Below, one piece after another: positions 49,603 to 58,908 of a stretch of 64,000 nucleotides of DNA. The notes beneath the pieces are model-generated. The model saw only the letters and a list, made by a program, of their open reading frames with translations. It was not told where the DNA came from and made no database searches. Positions within the stretch are counted from its first letter, which is position 1. Each line of letters opens with the position of its first letter. The translations under genes and the position numbers were made by a program. Source of the stretch: an uncultured Opitutaceae bacterium (GTDB lineage Bacteria; Verrucomicrobiota; Verrucomicrobiia; Opitutales; Opitutaceae); NCBI GenBank assembly GCA_903890485.1, contig CAITBM010000063.1, positions 62,001 to 126,000 on the forward strand, read 5' to 3'.

Positions 49603-51678
49603 TTAGGTGAAAGGACGAAATTCGTCCTCACGGTTCTCGCGGGTGAGTCTGGAAAAATCCTTTTGGGGCAGGCCCTCGATGAAGAGTCGACCGTACGACT
49701 TCGCAAGGATGCGGCTGTCGAGTACCGTCACCAGACCCCGGTCCGACTGCGTTCGTATCAGGCGGCCGACGCCCTGCCTGAACTTTATAAGGGCCTCCGG
49801 AAGAGTAAGTTCATTGAACGGGTCGCCGCCGCGGTCGCGAATCAGCTCCGCCTTCGCCTCAGCGATCGGGTGTGTGGGAGGACTGAAGGGGAGGCGGGCG
49901 ATCACAACCTGGGAGAGCGCGTCGCCGGGAACGTCGACCCCGGTCCAGAAACTGTCGGTGCCGAAGAGGACCGCCGTCCCAAGATCCCGCATCTGCTGGG
50001 CCAGCTCGGTGCGCGACACGCCGGCGCCCTGAATGAGGAATGGCCGAGATCGTGCCGCAAACCTGGGCCCGACGATCGCCGCCACGGCCTGCATGTCACG
50101 GTAGCTGGTGAAGAGGACAAGTGACCCGCCCCGGACGCGGTCGCAGCAAAAGCCGACGTAGTCGGCCAGGGCGTCGATCGAGAGTCTGGTGTCCTGCGCC
50201 GAGGGCGGAGGGATGTCGGCGGCCACGTATACCCTCATGTTCCTCTCGAAGTCGAACGGGGACTGGGCGATCTCCGTGCGCGAACTCGAGGCTCCTATGC
50301 TCGCGGCAAACGGTGCCATGTCCCCGGCCAATGCGAGGGTTGCGCTCGTGCACACGACGCTGACACCGGCCCCGAAGAGGCAGCGCTCCAATTCCGGGGC
50401 CACGTCAACCGGGGCGCTCCGGAGCGTCACGATCGACTGCTTCCTGCCGGACTTTTCCGCCCAGTAGACATGGCCCTCGTTCGACAGGCCGAGCCATTCA
50501 TCGACCCCGGCGCGGATTGCCCGCAAGCGCGCCCGCTGCTCGAGCAGTTCGTCGCGTTCGCGTCCCTCCTCCAGCTGGTCGGCGATCTTCGAAACCGAGC
50601 GCTCCAGGGAGGAAAGGGGCTCGCTCAGGAGCGCCTCGGCCGCCCCGGTTTCCCGGACTCGGACGATCGCGCGCTCCTTCAGGAGCGACCCCTCCAGGAA
50701 GCTGAAAAACTGCGCCGACGCGTCGAGCACGTCGGAGATCCTCTGGCGGAACTCCGCATCGCCGCGCTTCTTGAGGATGCCCCTGCGCGTCCTGGGGTTG
50801 AACAGGTGCTTCAGGGTCCGGTCGATGCCGATGGAGCTCAGGCCAAGGCCGAAACTCTCCTCGGCGACCTCTGGGACGGTGTGGGCCTCGTCGAGCACGA
50901 TGAAGTCCCCGGGGAAGAGGACCCCTGAGACGTCCGGGCCCGCTCCCTCCGCCCGGGCGCCCCCCGCGTTGATGAGCGAGAAGAGGAGGGCGTGGTTCAC
51001 CACGATCACCTGGGCCGACCGGACCCGGGCCCGTGCCCTTTGGTAGAAGCAGCGCTCGCAGTCGCAGGAGCGACGCGAGCACGACGAGCTGTCGGCGTTG
51101 ACGGCGTCCCAGACCTCGGGGTTGGGCGGCGGCACAAGGTCGTGCCTGAGTCCGGTCTCCGTCTTCTCCGACCACTCGGCGATGCGCTGGAGCTCGGCGT
51201 AACCCGAGTCGTCGAAGAGGCTCGCGCGCTCGGCGAGCGCGTGGGAAAGCCGCGACGTGCACAGGTAGTTGGACTTGCCGACCAGCACGGTCGACTTGAA
51301 AGCCGCATAGCGGACGAGCTCGGGAGTGGAGGAGAAGAGCCTGCGACAGAGAGGGAGATCCTTCCCGTCAATCTGCTCCTGGAGGGAAATCGTGTGGGTC
51401 GAGACGATCATCTGCCGCCCGCAGTCCGTGGCGTGGATGATGCCGGGCACCAGGTAGGCGAGCGACTTGCCGATCCCGGTCCCCGCCTCGAAGAGGAGAG
51501 GCTGGTCGTCGTGGAAGGCGCTAGCGACGGCGTTGGCCATCCGCTCCTGGCCCGGCCGGTGCTCAAGCGAGAGGTTCTCTTGGAGCCATCCCGCCTCGGC
51601 GAAGCTCCGCAGGGAAAACTCGGGCGCCCGGCTCGGGGGAGGGGAGGCGGGGGCGTTGTCGTCGCGGATTCCGATCAT
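49603..51678 (-). CDS. DinG/XPD-type Fe-S helicase
   Basis: A 691-residue superfamily 2 5'-3' helicase from ATG 51678. Walker A EAGTGIGKS is at 64-72 and DEAH at 263-266. Between them lie four cysteines suited to a 4Fe-4S cluster: Cys140 (NYLC), Cys200, Cys205/Cys207 and Cys210 (CSRRSCDCERC). Later motifs include CTSATLA, VLFGTDSFWTGVDVPGD and IKFRQGVGRLIRTQSDRG. DinG/YoaA-type enzymes resolve R-loops, G-quadruplexes or stalled forks. Fe-S supply could come from the suf system encoded upstream in the window. Confidence 0.9.
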   Translation of the reverse strand: MIGIRDDNAPASPPPSRAPEFSLRSFAEAGWLQENLSLEHRPGQERMANAVASAFHDDQPLLFEAGTGIGKSLAYLVPGIIHATDCGRQMIVSTHTISLQEQIDGKDLPLCRRLFSSTPELVRYAAFKSTVLVGKSNYLCTSRLSHALAERASLFDDSGYAELQRIAEWSEKTETGLRHDLVPPPNPEVWDAVNADSSSCSRRSCDCERCFYQRARARVRSAQVIVVNHALLFSLINAGGARAEGAGPDVSGVLFPGDFIVLDEAHTVPEVAEESFGLGLSSIGIDRTLKHLFNPRTRRGILKKRGDAEFRQRISDVLDASAQFFSFLEGSLLKERAIVRVRETGAAEALLSEPLSSLERSVSKIADQLEEGRERDELLEQRARLRAIRAGVDEWLGLSNEGHVYWAEKSGRKQSIVTLRSAPVDVAPELERCLFGAGVSVVCTSATLALAGDMAPFAASIGASSSRTEIAQSPFDFERNMRVYVAADIPPPSAQDTRLSIDALADYVGFCCDRVRGGSLVLFTSYRDMQAVAAIVGPRFAARSRPFLIQGAGVSRTELAQQMRDLGTAVLFGTDSFWTGVDVPGDALSQVVIARLPFSPPTHPIAEAKAELIRDRGGDPFNELTLPEALIKFRQGVGRLIRTQSDRGLVTVLDSRILAKSYGRLFIEGLPQKDFSRLTRENREDEFRPFT

Positions 51679-51739
51679 GGGCTGGCCTTGGATTGCGGCA
51701 AGGGGGAGCGAGGGGAAAGGGGCATGGTGGTCGCCGCCC

Positions 51740-52300
51740 CTAGTCCGCGATCCACACCAGGTCGCCGACCCGCACCAGGTCGTACAGTTCAACAATGTCC
51801 GCGTTCCTGAGGAGGATGCAGCCCGCGCTCATCGGCTCCCCGATCCGCTCCTCGCACTGCGTCCCATGGATGTAGATGTAGCGGTCGTGGGTGTCGACCT
51901 TGCCTCCGAGGTTCACGCCGGGCTCAAGGCCCCGAAGCCAGAGGATGCGGCTCGTCACCAAGTTGCCCGAGTCGGGATAGCCCTCGGCGTACTCAATGAA
52001 ATGCTTCCCGGTCGGCACTCGGCCCTTGAACACCATGCCGGGGGGTTGGCCGGCCCCGATCCGCTCCGCGATGACATGAAGGCCGCGCGGCGTGCCCAAT
52101 GAATCGGCGACATTCGAGGGTGGTCTCTTGGAAGTCGATATAACGTAGGCTTTTACAACGGCCCCATCGCGGACAAGCTGGAGCGTTGAGGCGCCGATCC
52201 TGACCACAAGAACCCGGTCTGCGTGCTTGATGCCAAGCGCAGAACGGGTTTTGTTGAACAACTCCCAAGACGAATCTATGGACAAGACGGCATGCTTCAC
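51740..52300 (-). CDS. L,D-transpeptidase (YkuD domain)
   Basis: A YkuD-domain protein of up to 186 residues. The catalytic motif is intact: His145 in YIYIHGTQ and Cys161 in GEPMSAGCILLRNADI, the HGT…S-x-GC-I-R/L pattern. The usual TPxGxH-like segment is VPTGKHFIEYAEG. No signal peptide is seen, which is odd for a peptidoglycan enzyme; short cytoplasmic-looking members exist. The start is uncertain: GTG 52300 lies inside the divergent asd gene (overlap 23 bp), and TTG 52285 or later starts would also overlap or shorten it. Confidence 0.8.
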   Translation of the reverse strand: MKHAVLSIDSSWELFNKTRSALGIKHADRVLVVRIGASTLQLVRDGAVVKAYVISTSKRPPSNVADSLGTPRGLHVIAERIGAGQPPGMVFKGRVPTGKHFIEYAEGYPDSGNLVTSRILWLRGLEPGVNLGGKVDTHDRYIYIHGTQCEERIGEPMSAGCILLRNADIVELYDLVRVGDLVWIAD

Positions 52301-53327
52301 GGTTGGAATCGTCGGCGCCTCAGGCGCCGTCGGTCAAGAGTTGCTGCGCCTTTTGGAGGAGCGCAACTTCCCTATTTCCACGCTTAGGCTTTTCGCCTCG
52401 GCGAGGTCCGCTGGAAAGACCGTCGAGTTCAAAGGCCGCCCTGTGGTGATCGAGGAGGCCCGGCCCGGCGTCTTCGCCGGGGTTGACGTCGCCTTCTTCG
52501 CCGCCGGCGGGAAGGTCACGCGGGCCCTGGCCCCCGATGCCGTCAAGGCCGGCTGCCTGGTGATCGACAAGAGCTCGGCGCTCAGGATGGATCCCGACGT
52601 TCCCCTGGTCATCCCGGAGATCAACCCCGAGGCACTGAGGAGCCACAAGGGCATCATCGCGAACCCGAATTGCTCGACAGCGGTCGCGCTCATGGGCCTT
52701 TGGCCGCTTCACAAGCGCTTCGGACTGAAGCGTTACATCGCCTCGACCTACCAGTCCGTTTCCGGGGCCGGCGCCGAGGGCGTGCGTGAACTCGAGGCCC
52801 AGGTAACGGCGCACGCGAACAAGGCCCCGCTCCAGAAGAAGGTCTTCCCGTACCAGATTGCATTTAATCTGATCCCCCAGGTCGACACCTTCGGCCCGGA
52901 TGGCTACACGGGCGAGGAGTCAAAGATGATGTTGGAGAGCCGCAAGATCATGGGGCTGCCGAACCTTCCCGTCTCGGCGACCTGCGTTCGGGTTCCGGTC
53001 GAGAGGGCCCATTCCATTTCCATCAACGCGGAGTTTGAGAAGCCCGTGACCGTGGCTGCGGCCCGCGAGGCGATCGCAGCTTTTCCGGGAGCCGCTCTTG
53101 TGGATGACACCGCAAAGGGCGTCTACCCGACTCCTCTTGATTTCAGCCGCGTGGTGAAGTGTGGCGTCGGGCGAATCCGCCTCGACACGGCGCTTCCCAA
53201 TGGCCTGGCGTTCTGGGTCAGTGGCGACAACCTCTGGAAGGGTGCGGCCCTCAACGCAGTGCAGGTGGCGGAACTGATGGTTCGGGACGGGCTCTTGAGG
53301 CCCAAGTCGGCTCTCGCGGCCGTCTGA
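52278..53327 (+). CDS. asd: Aspartate-semialdehyde dehydrogenase
   Basis: A 349-residue NADP-dependent enzyme of the aspartate pathway (lysine/DAP, threonine, methionine). NADP loop VGIVGASGAVGQELLRLLEE (residues 9-28), catalytic Cys132 in IIANPNCSTAVALM and His245 in VRVPVERAHS. The C-terminal LPNGLAFWVSGDNLWKGAAL is typical. It is the short, Gram-positive-like clade. tRNA-Val follows 7 bp after the stop. Confidence 0.95.
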   Translation: MDKTACFTVGIVGASGAVGQELLRLLEERNFPISTLRLFASARSAGKTVEFKGRPVVIEEARPGVFAGVDVAFFAAGGKVTRALAPDAVKAGCLVIDKSSALRMDPDVPLVIPEINPEALRSHKGIIANPNCSTAVALMGLWPLHKRFGLKRYIASTYQSVSGAGAEGVRELEAQVTAHANKAPLQKKVFPYQIAFNLIPQVDTFGPDGYTGEESKMMLESRKIMGLPNLPVSATCVRVPVERAHSISINAEFEKPVTVAAAREAIAAFPGAALVDDTAKGVYPTPLDFSRVVKCGVGRIRLDTALPNGLAFWVSGDNLWKGAALNAVQVAELMVRDGLLRPKSALAAV

Positions 53328-53334
53328 TAGGTAC

Positions 53335-53411
53335 GGACGCCTAGCTCAGTTGGTTAGAGCACCTCGTTTACACCGAGGGGGTCAGGGGTTCGAGTCCCTT
53401 GGCGTCCACCA
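53335..53411 (+). tRNA. tRNA-Val (anticodon TAC)
   Basis: The acceptor GGACGCC pairs with GGCGTCC over 7 bp; the D-arm reads GCTCAGTTGGTTAGAGC. The anticodon stem CTCGT/ACCGAG region holds the loop TTTACAC with anticodon TAC, and the T-arm reads AGGGGTTCGAGTCCCTT. Discriminator A53408 and an encoded CCA (53409-53411) follow. It starts 8 bp after asd, so it may be co-transcribed. The following 240 bp hold no gene; CCGATT/AATCGG form a short palindrome at about 53414. Confidence 0.95.
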
Positions 53412-53649
53412 GTCCGATTGAATCGGATCCCGATGCGCTGAAGTGCGTGAAGCGTCCCGAGTCGCCTGATCCGTTTCATGGGTGTCACTCGTTCGCCTTC
53501 ATTATTCCCAAGGGAATAGCAGCCACGAGTTAGTAGGCGTTCACCCCATTTGCCCCGGGCCTGGCCTTCGATACGATCGCTCCTAGGGATGATGCAATGA
53601 ATCCCCTCGGTGCCAAACTGCTTCAATACGACGTTTATCGCTTATCACC

Positions 53650-54132
53650 ATGCCAATGATGATCCAAGCCTCCCCGACGGCATACAGTTACTTCCGAGCG
53701 CCAACGGGCGACGCAGCACTCGCGAACAGGGATTATCGCGGAGCTAGTTCAAAGCGGATTTTAGTTGCGGACGACGACGCGTCTATCCGCGGCTGCATTG
53801 CAATTGTGCTCACTCGAAAGGGCTTCGATGTTGAGACGGCTAAGGATGGCGAAGAGGCATGGACAGCCATCTGCAAAACAGAATTCGATTTGGTCATAAC
53901 CGACCACGAGATGCCCCATTTGACCGGTCTTAACCTCATCCGAAAAGTTCGGAACGCTTCAATGGACGCGCCCTTCATCCTCATCTCGGCCTCCCTGCCC
54001 GGACCCGAATCAATGTTGGTGTCTTTGATCCAGCCGGGAGCTGTTCTGGCGAAACCTTTCGCGTTCGGATCACTGATAAAAGTTGTATTTTCGCTTTTGA
54101 GACAGGACCCGCCCGAGAGGGCTCTCACTTAG
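53650..54132 (+). CDS. Response regulator, receiver only
   Basis: A 160-residue protein with a 35-residue leader and a single CheY-like receiver: acidic pocket VADDDAS (Asp41-43), phospho-acceptor Asp85 in ITDHEMPHLTG, Lys135 in LAKPFAFG. No output domain and no adjacent kinase. Base composition is clearly lower in GC than the housekeeping genes before tRNA-Val, so it probably belongs to the accessory patch that also contains the IS element. Confidence 0.82.
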   Translation: MPMMIQASPTAYSYFRAPTGDAALANRDYRGASSKRILVADDDASIRGCIAIVLTRKGFDVETAKDGEEAWTAICKTEFDLVITDHEMPHLTGLNLIRKVRNASMDAPFILISASLPGPESMLVSLIQPGAVLAKPFAFGSLIKVVFSLLRQDPPERALT

Positions 54133-54276
54133 CAGCAGATTTTATCCAGGTAGATTGGCGTTGAACATGGGCGCTTTACGGCGCGTTTCCAATCAGGCCA
54201 AAGCAAGCCTTGTGACCTGACGTAGCAGAACTGAGCCATTGCGAATGAGGGTCTGGGCTCCAAGAAAGGAACCCAG

Positions 54277-54546
54277 ATGCCAAAAGGAAAGAAGCATACG
54301 CCGGAGCAGATCGTAGCGATCCTGCGCCGGATCGACGGCGGAGAGTCGGCGCAGGCCGTGTCCCGCGAAGTGAACATCAGTGAAGCGACGCTCCACCGCT
54401 GGAAACAGCAATACGGAGCGATGGAGATCGACGAGCTGAAGGAGTTAAAGGCCCTGAGGGACGAGAACGCCCGCTTGAAGCGGATCGTCGCCGACCAGGT
54501 CCTGAACATCCAGGTGCTGAAAGAGGTGAACTCAAAAAAATGGTAA
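54277..54546 (+). CDS. IS3-family transposase OrfA
   Basis: An 89-residue DNA-binding subunit: HTH with [40 protein letters not shown], then a leucine-zipper-like segment ([20 protein letters not shown]). Near its end a run of seven A's (54534-54540) lets ribosomes slip -1 into orfB to make the OrfAB transposase; orfA terminates 6 nt later. Confidence 0.93.
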   Translation: MPKGKKHTPEQIVAILRRIDGGESAQAVSREVNISEATLHRWKQQYGAMEIDELKELKALRDENARLKRIVADQVLNIQVLKEVNSKKW

Positions 54547-55460
54547 GCTCGTCGCAGAAGCGCCACGCCGCCCAGGGCGTGGTAGCGGCGGGCATGTGTT
54601 CACAGCGTCAGGCGTGCCGTTATCTTGGGTTGGCGCGCTCCAGTTGGGCCTACGTGTCGCGGCCGCCGAAGCCGAGGACGGTGCAGATCGGGGAGGCGAT
54701 AGCCGCGCTGGCGGTGCGCCATCCCCGGTTCGGCTACCGACGCGTGCATGAGATGCTGCGCCGTCAGGGACTGTGCTGCAACCTGCGCACGGTGCAGCGA
54801 ATGCGCCGTGACCAGGGGCTCGGCATCACCGGGCCGGCACGGCGTCCCAAAGTGCCTCTACGGCCCGATGCGAAGGTGAAAGCGACCGCGGTCAATGACG
54901 TCTGGTGCGTCGACGTGGTCTTCGACACCACCCAGGGCGGCAACACGGTGAAGTTCCTGACGATCATCGACGAGTACAGTCACTACTGCCTGGGCATCAC
55001 CGCCAGCCGCCGTATGGGCGCTCGCGAGGTCGTTGCGGCGCTCGCCGCCCTGATGGCGCTTCACGGAGCGCCCAAACACCTGCGCTGCGACAACGGAGCG
55101 GAGTTTATCGCCCGGCTCCTCCAGGAATGGCTGGCCCTGGCGGGCGTTGCGACTCGCTTCATCGAACCCGGCAGCCCGTGGCAGAACGGGATCAATGAGA
55201 GCTTCAACGGCCGCTTCCGCGACGAATGTCTCAACCGCGAGCTCCTCGCGAACCTGCTCGAGGCGCAGAGCGTGGTGGACACCTTCCGTGACGAATACAA
55301 CGAGATCCGTCCCCACAGCACGATCGCTTACAGGACGCCCAGCGAATACCGCGCAGAACTCTTGAACCAAGCTCCAGGCTCCGGTCAGGCCCGCCAAGCC
55401 GGGCCTTCCCTCCGCCTGGAGCTTGCCCTCGTCCCCACCACCAACCACAACCTGAACTGA
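54540..55460 (+). CDS. IS3-family transposase OrfB (DDE catalytic part)
   Basis: A 306-residue catalytic part made mainly as a -1 frameshift fusion with OrfA. The HTH_21-like region is [17 protein letters not shown]; the DDE triad is Asp125 (VWCVDVVFD), Asp184 (RCDNGAEF) and Glu220 ([16 protein letters not shown]), with the D-35-E spacing of IS3 transposases. No stop or frameshift interrupts it, so the element appears intact. Confidence 0.93.
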   Translation: MVSSSQKRHAAQGVVAAGMCSQRQACRYLGLARSSWAYVSRPPKPRTVQIGEAIAALAVRHPRFGYRRVHEMLRRQGLCCNLRTVQRMRRDQGLGITGPARRPKVPLRPDAKVKATAVNDVWCVDVVFDTTQGGNTVKFLTIIDEYSHYCLGITASRRMGAREVVAALAALMALHGAPKHLRCDNGAEFIARLLQEWLALAGVATRFIEPGSPWQNGINESFNGRFRDECLNRELLANLLEAQSVVDTFRDEYNEIRPHSTIAYRTPSEYRAELLNQAPGSGQARQAGPSLRLELALVPTTNHNLN

Positions 55461-55732
55461 GATCAACAACCCGCCCAGACTCTCACTCCGGGTGGCTCAA
55501 CAAATGCGGTCCGGTCACTTGGCCCAAGAGAGGTAAAGGGCAGCGCACACAAATCCGAGCCTTGTCAAATGAAGGGAGCGCCCAAGATGACGTGCCGACA
55601 GGCGGCCTCACTATGGCGACTCCCCAAACCTAGCGCCTCTCGGCAATCGAGCGGGTCCGTGTCTGCCGGGGTCCTGGACAGCCGACCGAGTGACGTTGTT
55701 TCTCTACGGGCTAGGTGCGGTCAAGGGCCGAA

Positions 55733-55981
55733 TCAAGTGACTCCCTTGGCGGCAAGCAGGGCGGCGAGCTCGGCCTGGTCCACCTCGCCTTTGATTGTAT
55801 TGAGGTGACTGAGCACAAGCATCCGGTCGCCGGGCCCGCAGGTGGAAATCTCGATCATCCAGTCCTCCGTTGTTTGCGCCGAGCCGATGACCTCATCGCT
55901 CCATGCGATTACCTCCGAGGCCTCAACGAAGCCCTTGGTGATCCCCTGGATGAAATACTCCGCTTTCGTCCGATAATTCAT
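55733..55981 (-). CDS. Small hypothetical protein
   Basis: An 82-residue cytoplasmic protein from ATG 55981 (MNYRTKAEYFIQGITKGFVE, then ASEVIAWSDEVIGSAQ, ending AELAALLAAKGVT). It reads as an amphipathic helix-rich protein and resembles small orphan proteins I associate with Opitutus-like genomes, but I assign no function. The frame is open far upstream (to 56443), where it only mirrors the cytochrome gene. The bases 55522-55732 and 55982-56249 on either side hold nothing I can identify. Confidence 0.5.
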   Translation of the reverse strand: MNYRTKAEYFIQGITKGFVEASEVIAWSDEVIGSAQTTEDWMIEISTCGPGDRMLVLSHLNTIKGEVDQAELAALLAAKGVT

Positions 55982-56249
55982 GTCCCAAACACTCCACATG
56001 CTGCCGGACAAGCCAAGCGTGAAAGCCTCAATCTCCGGGGTTCTCCTTGGGCACCCGGCCTGCTTTTGAGGCAGCGTGCATGTTGCTCTCGGAGCCCGCG
56101 CGCTTCCTGGTCGTTCGGGAAGGGCACAAAGCTCATTTTGATCGTGTGCCTCATAGGCGCCTTGGGACATTAAGGGTTGATCGATTGCGGAAACCGCGGA
56201 TTGATGACCGGCAAGCAACCGGGCTTTCCGGAAACCCAAGTCCAAACCC

Positions 56250-57215
56250 TTGACTCGCCCTCTACTCCGACGCCTGGCGCTTTGCACCCAGCTCGCGCTT
56301 TCATTGTCAGCTCTGGGTGGTGAGTTTCCGTGGTGGGCGTACCCCGTGAACCCTCCGGAGGAGACGCCAAGGCCGGTGCAAACCGGGCCAATCCTTGTTC
56401 CCGATAGCCAGGTTTCCTTCAGTGCCGGGCAGCTGTCGATCAACGCGCCATCCGTGCCGGACTGGCATCCCTCTGAGCATCCGGCGATGCCGGACGCTGT
56501 CGGAAAGGGGCGGCCCCCCCAGGTCTATGCCTGCGCCTACTGCCATCTCCCCAACGGCGCGGGTCGACCGGAGAACACGAGTATTGCGGGACTATCGGCC
56601 GCCTACATCCGCGAGCAGATGGCTGCGTTCAAGAACGGCGACCGGCCCGGATCACAGCCCAAGCGCGGCCCCCAGAATTCCATGATAGCCTTGGCCAAGG
56701 CGTGCTCGGCGTCCGACATCGATGAGGCGGCTCGTTATTTCTCGGCGCTCAGACCGACTTCATTTGTCCGCGTGGTGGAAAGCGAGGCGGTTCCCCGGTT
56801 TCAGGTCGCCGGCTGGACGCTCACACCCGTCGCCGGCGGGGGCAGCGAGCCCCTGGGGAATCGGGTCGTCGAGATGCCGCTCGACTTCGCGCGGTTCGAG
56901 CACCGCGACTCCCGGACGCGCTACATCGCCTATGTTCCCCGGGGCAGCATCGCCCTGGGTGCAGAACTCGCGGCTACCGGCGCCCACGGGCGAAGTGTCG
57001 CCTGTGCCACCTGCCACGGCGTGCGGTTTGAAGGGATGGTGGACGTGCCGCGGCTTGCGGGGCGATCCCCGAGCTACCTGATCCGGCAACTCCACGACTT
57101 GCGCGGTGGAACCCGCCACGGGGGTTCGGCGGATCTCATGAAGCCCGTGGTTGCGAACCTGACCGACGGGGACATTGTGGCGCTGGCGGCGTACCTTGCC
57201 AGCTGCGCGCCCTAA
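56250..57215 (+). CDS. Exported diheme cytochrome c
   Basis: A 321-residue protein with a signal peptide and two c-type haem motifs: CAYCH at Cys95-His99 and CATCH at Cys252-His256. Each lies in a cytochrome c-like module (GLSAAYIREQMAAFKNGDR and RLAGRSPSYLIRQLHDLRGG), as in cytochrome c4-like proteins, with an intervening non-haem region of about 80 residues. It would carry electrons in the periplasm. TTG 56250 is the likely start, giving a basic n-region (RPLLRR); no ATG is available upstream. Confidence 0.82.
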   Translation: MTRPLLRRLALCTQLALSLSALGGEFPWWAYPVNPPEETPRPVQTGPILVPDSQVSFSAGQLSINAPSVPDWHPSEHPAMPDAVGKGRPPQVYACAYCHLPNGAGRPENTSIAGLSAAYIREQMAAFKNGDRPGSQPKRGPQNSMIALAKACSASDIDEAARYFSALRPTSFVRVVESEAVPRFQVAGWTLTPVAGGGSEPLGNRVVEMPLDFARFEHRDSRTRYIAYVPRGSIALGAELAATGAHGRSVACATCHGVRFEGMVDVPRLAGRSPSYLIRQLHDLRGGTRHGGSADLMKPVVANLTDGDIVALAAYLASCAP

Positions 57216-57247
57216 GCCCCAATGCCGCCGGCTTCCCCATTCTCCCC

Positions 57248-58534
57248 ATGAAATCCCCAATGACGTTTCTTTTGCGGCCCGTGTTCGCCTCCCTGGGCCT
57301 TGCGGCGGTGTTTGGCGCGGGCTTGACCTTAGCGCGTGCGGAAGGCTCCTCCCCGGCCTTTGCTCTTCATGACGGGGACCGCGTAGTGTTCTACGGGGAC
57401 AGCATCACGCAGGACGGGGGATACGCGGCGTTTGTCGAGGAGTACTGCCGGAGCCGGTTTCCCGCCCTCGACTTCCGGTTTTACTACTCGGGCGTCGGCG
57501 GCGATACGGTGCAGGGTGGGGGCGGTGGCGAGATTGGGCTGCGGCTTGAGCGGGATGTCTTCCGGCACAAGCCGACGGTCGTGACGATCATGCTCGGGAT
57601 GAACGATGGCCACTATCGGAAGCTCGAGCCGGCCACGCTCGCCGCGTTCACCGAGGGCTACCGGTCTATTGTCGTGAAGATTAGGCAGGCCTTCCCCACG
57701 GCGAGGATCTACCTGATCCGCTCGTCTCCCTTTGACGATGTCGCCCGCCGCCCCGACTTTGACCCGGGCTACATGGACGTGCTTCGGCAGATGGGCGACT
57801 CCGTAGCGGCGATCGCAAAGGAACAGCAGGCCCAGGTGGTCGATTTTGGTACGGTTGTCGCCGACGCCCTGGCGCGCGCGGTGAAAAACGATCCCAACCG
57901 GGCGCTCCACCTTCTCCCCGACCGCGTCCATCCGAGCGGGGCCGGCCACCTTGTGATGGGAGCGGCCCTCGCCCGCGCGCTTGGTGCGCCGCCTCTGGTC
58001 TGCCGTGTCGAGATCGACGCGAAGGAGGCAAAGGTGTCCGTCCAGGAGAACGCGAGCGTGAGCGCGCTCAAGGTCGAGAACGGAGTTGTTACCTGGAGCG
58101 AGAAGGATGGGTCGCTGCCCTTGCCGCTGAATTTCGAGGAAGCCAACGTGCAACTTGCCCAGATCGCGGGCGCGGACCTCGGGGGCCTGGACGACGAGCC
58201 GCTGGTTGTCCGCGGCCTAGCCCCGGGCCGCTATGAGGTCCGGATCGACGGCCAGGCCATCGGGCCGTTTTCGCAGTCGGCGCTTGCCGAGGGCATCAAC
58301 CTTGCGCTCTACAATACCCCGATGCGTTGGCAGGCTTACCAGGTGACGTGGGCATCGGAGAGCGGGCGCGAGATGCAGCGGTTGGAGCGGCAGATTCGCT
58401 ACCGCGCCAACGGCGATGCGGGTGCCCTGGCCGCTTCTGACTTCCTATTGGGCCGGGAGGAGGCCGATCAGGCGACCCGGTCCAAGGCAGCGGTCCCCCT
58501 TGAGCGCCACTTCAGCGTGACGCGGGTTCCCTAG
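57248..58534 (+). CDS. Exported SGNH/GDSL hydrolase
   Basis: A 428-residue protein with a signal peptide (cleavage near LARAEG). The SGNH blocks are GDSIT (Ser52), the Gly of GVGGDTVQ, GMND (Asn119) and DRVHPSG (Asp225, His228), covering residues 40-245. A C-terminal region of about 180 residues (VEIDAKEAKVSVQENASVSA and on) is a beta-rich extension of unknown role ending in helices. Family members deacetylate or de-esterify carbohydrates; in this genome an esterase on plant or algal polysaccharide is plausible. Confidence 0.88.
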   Translation: MKSPMTFLLRPVFASLGLAAVFGAGLTLARAEGSSPAFALHDGDRVVFYGDSITQDGGYAAFVEEYCRSRFPALDFRFYYSGVGGDTVQGGGGGEIGLRLERDVFRHKPTVVTIMLGMNDGHYRKLEPATLAAFTEGYRSIVVKIRQAFPTARIYLIRSSPFDDVARRPDFDPGYMDVLRQMGDSVAAIAKEQQAQVVDFGTVVADALARAVKNDPNRALHLLPDRVHPSGAGHLVMGAALARALGAPPLVCRVEIDAKEAKVSVQENASVSALKVENGVVTWSEKDGSLPLPLNFEEANVQLAQIAGADLGGLDDEPLVVRGLAPGRYEVRIDGQAIGPFSQSALAEGINLALYNTPMRWQAYQVTWASESGREMQRLERQIRYRANGDAGALAASDFLLGREEADQATRSKAAVPLERHFSVTRVP

Positions 58535-58558
58535 CTAGAGCTGATCAACGAGTTTTTC

Positions 58559-58759
58559 CTAGAAATGCACGACGCCCTTCAGGGCGTAGGCAATTCCCGC
58601 GAGTACGAGCGCGCCCACATAAACATAGGGCATAGGAATCCGGGTTTCCTTGGCGCCCGCATAGTGGATGGAGGTCTCCGCAATTTCTTTGCGGGCCGCG
58701 CCAGATTGGATGGGCGAGGGGGCCTTTAGATCCGAATACGAGGGATTGGTGGTATGCAT
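58559..58759 (-). CDS. Small single-span membrane protein
   Basis: A 66-residue protein from ATG 58759 with a polar N-terminal half (SPIQSGAARKEIAETSIHY) and one C-terminal membrane helix (YVYVGALVLAGIAYALKGVV). No family recognised. A tail-anchored arrangement with the N-terminus in the cytoplasm is likely. It converges on the SGNH hydrolase gene. The 150 bp upstream (58760-58908) contain nothing else I can support. Confidence 0.5.
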   Translation of the reverse strand: MHTTNPSYSDLKAPSPIQSGAARKEIAETSIHYAGAKETRIPMPYVYVGALVLAGIAYALKGVVHF

Positions 58760-58908
58760 GTTTGTGTGCTGTTCAATTAGAACAACCAGACACTATATCG
58801 TCACATCGGCCCATTTCCCTATGCATTTGATGCTTTTCGCTCATCGCATCTTGCAATGGCTCGGCGCTTGACCGGCCCGGGACGATCGTTCATCTGCATA
58901 GAGTCCCG

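Larger units (their letters stand above)
54213..55517 (+). mobile_element. Complete IS3-family insertion sequence, IS407-like
   Basis: A 1305-bp element. The left end begins TGACCTGACG and the right end, read inward, begins TGACCGGACC. The two ends also share TGAGCCA and GTCTGGGC at matching distances, giving imperfect terminal inverted repeats of about 45 bp. The 4-bp sequence CTTG flanks both ends (54209-54212 and 55518-55521) as a target duplication. It encodes orfA and orfB with a -1 frameshift signal. A 4-bp duplication and the orfA sequence fit the IS407 group. Intact ends, duplication and frames suggest a recent, possibly active insertion. Confidence 0.92.

Noticed and set aside
53354-53626. 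Minus-strand ORF of 90 codons ending in GGRQGTRTPDPLGV
   Set aside because: It is antisense to tRNA-Val; the RTPDPLGV-type peptide is the well-known artefact of translating tRNA genes backwards.
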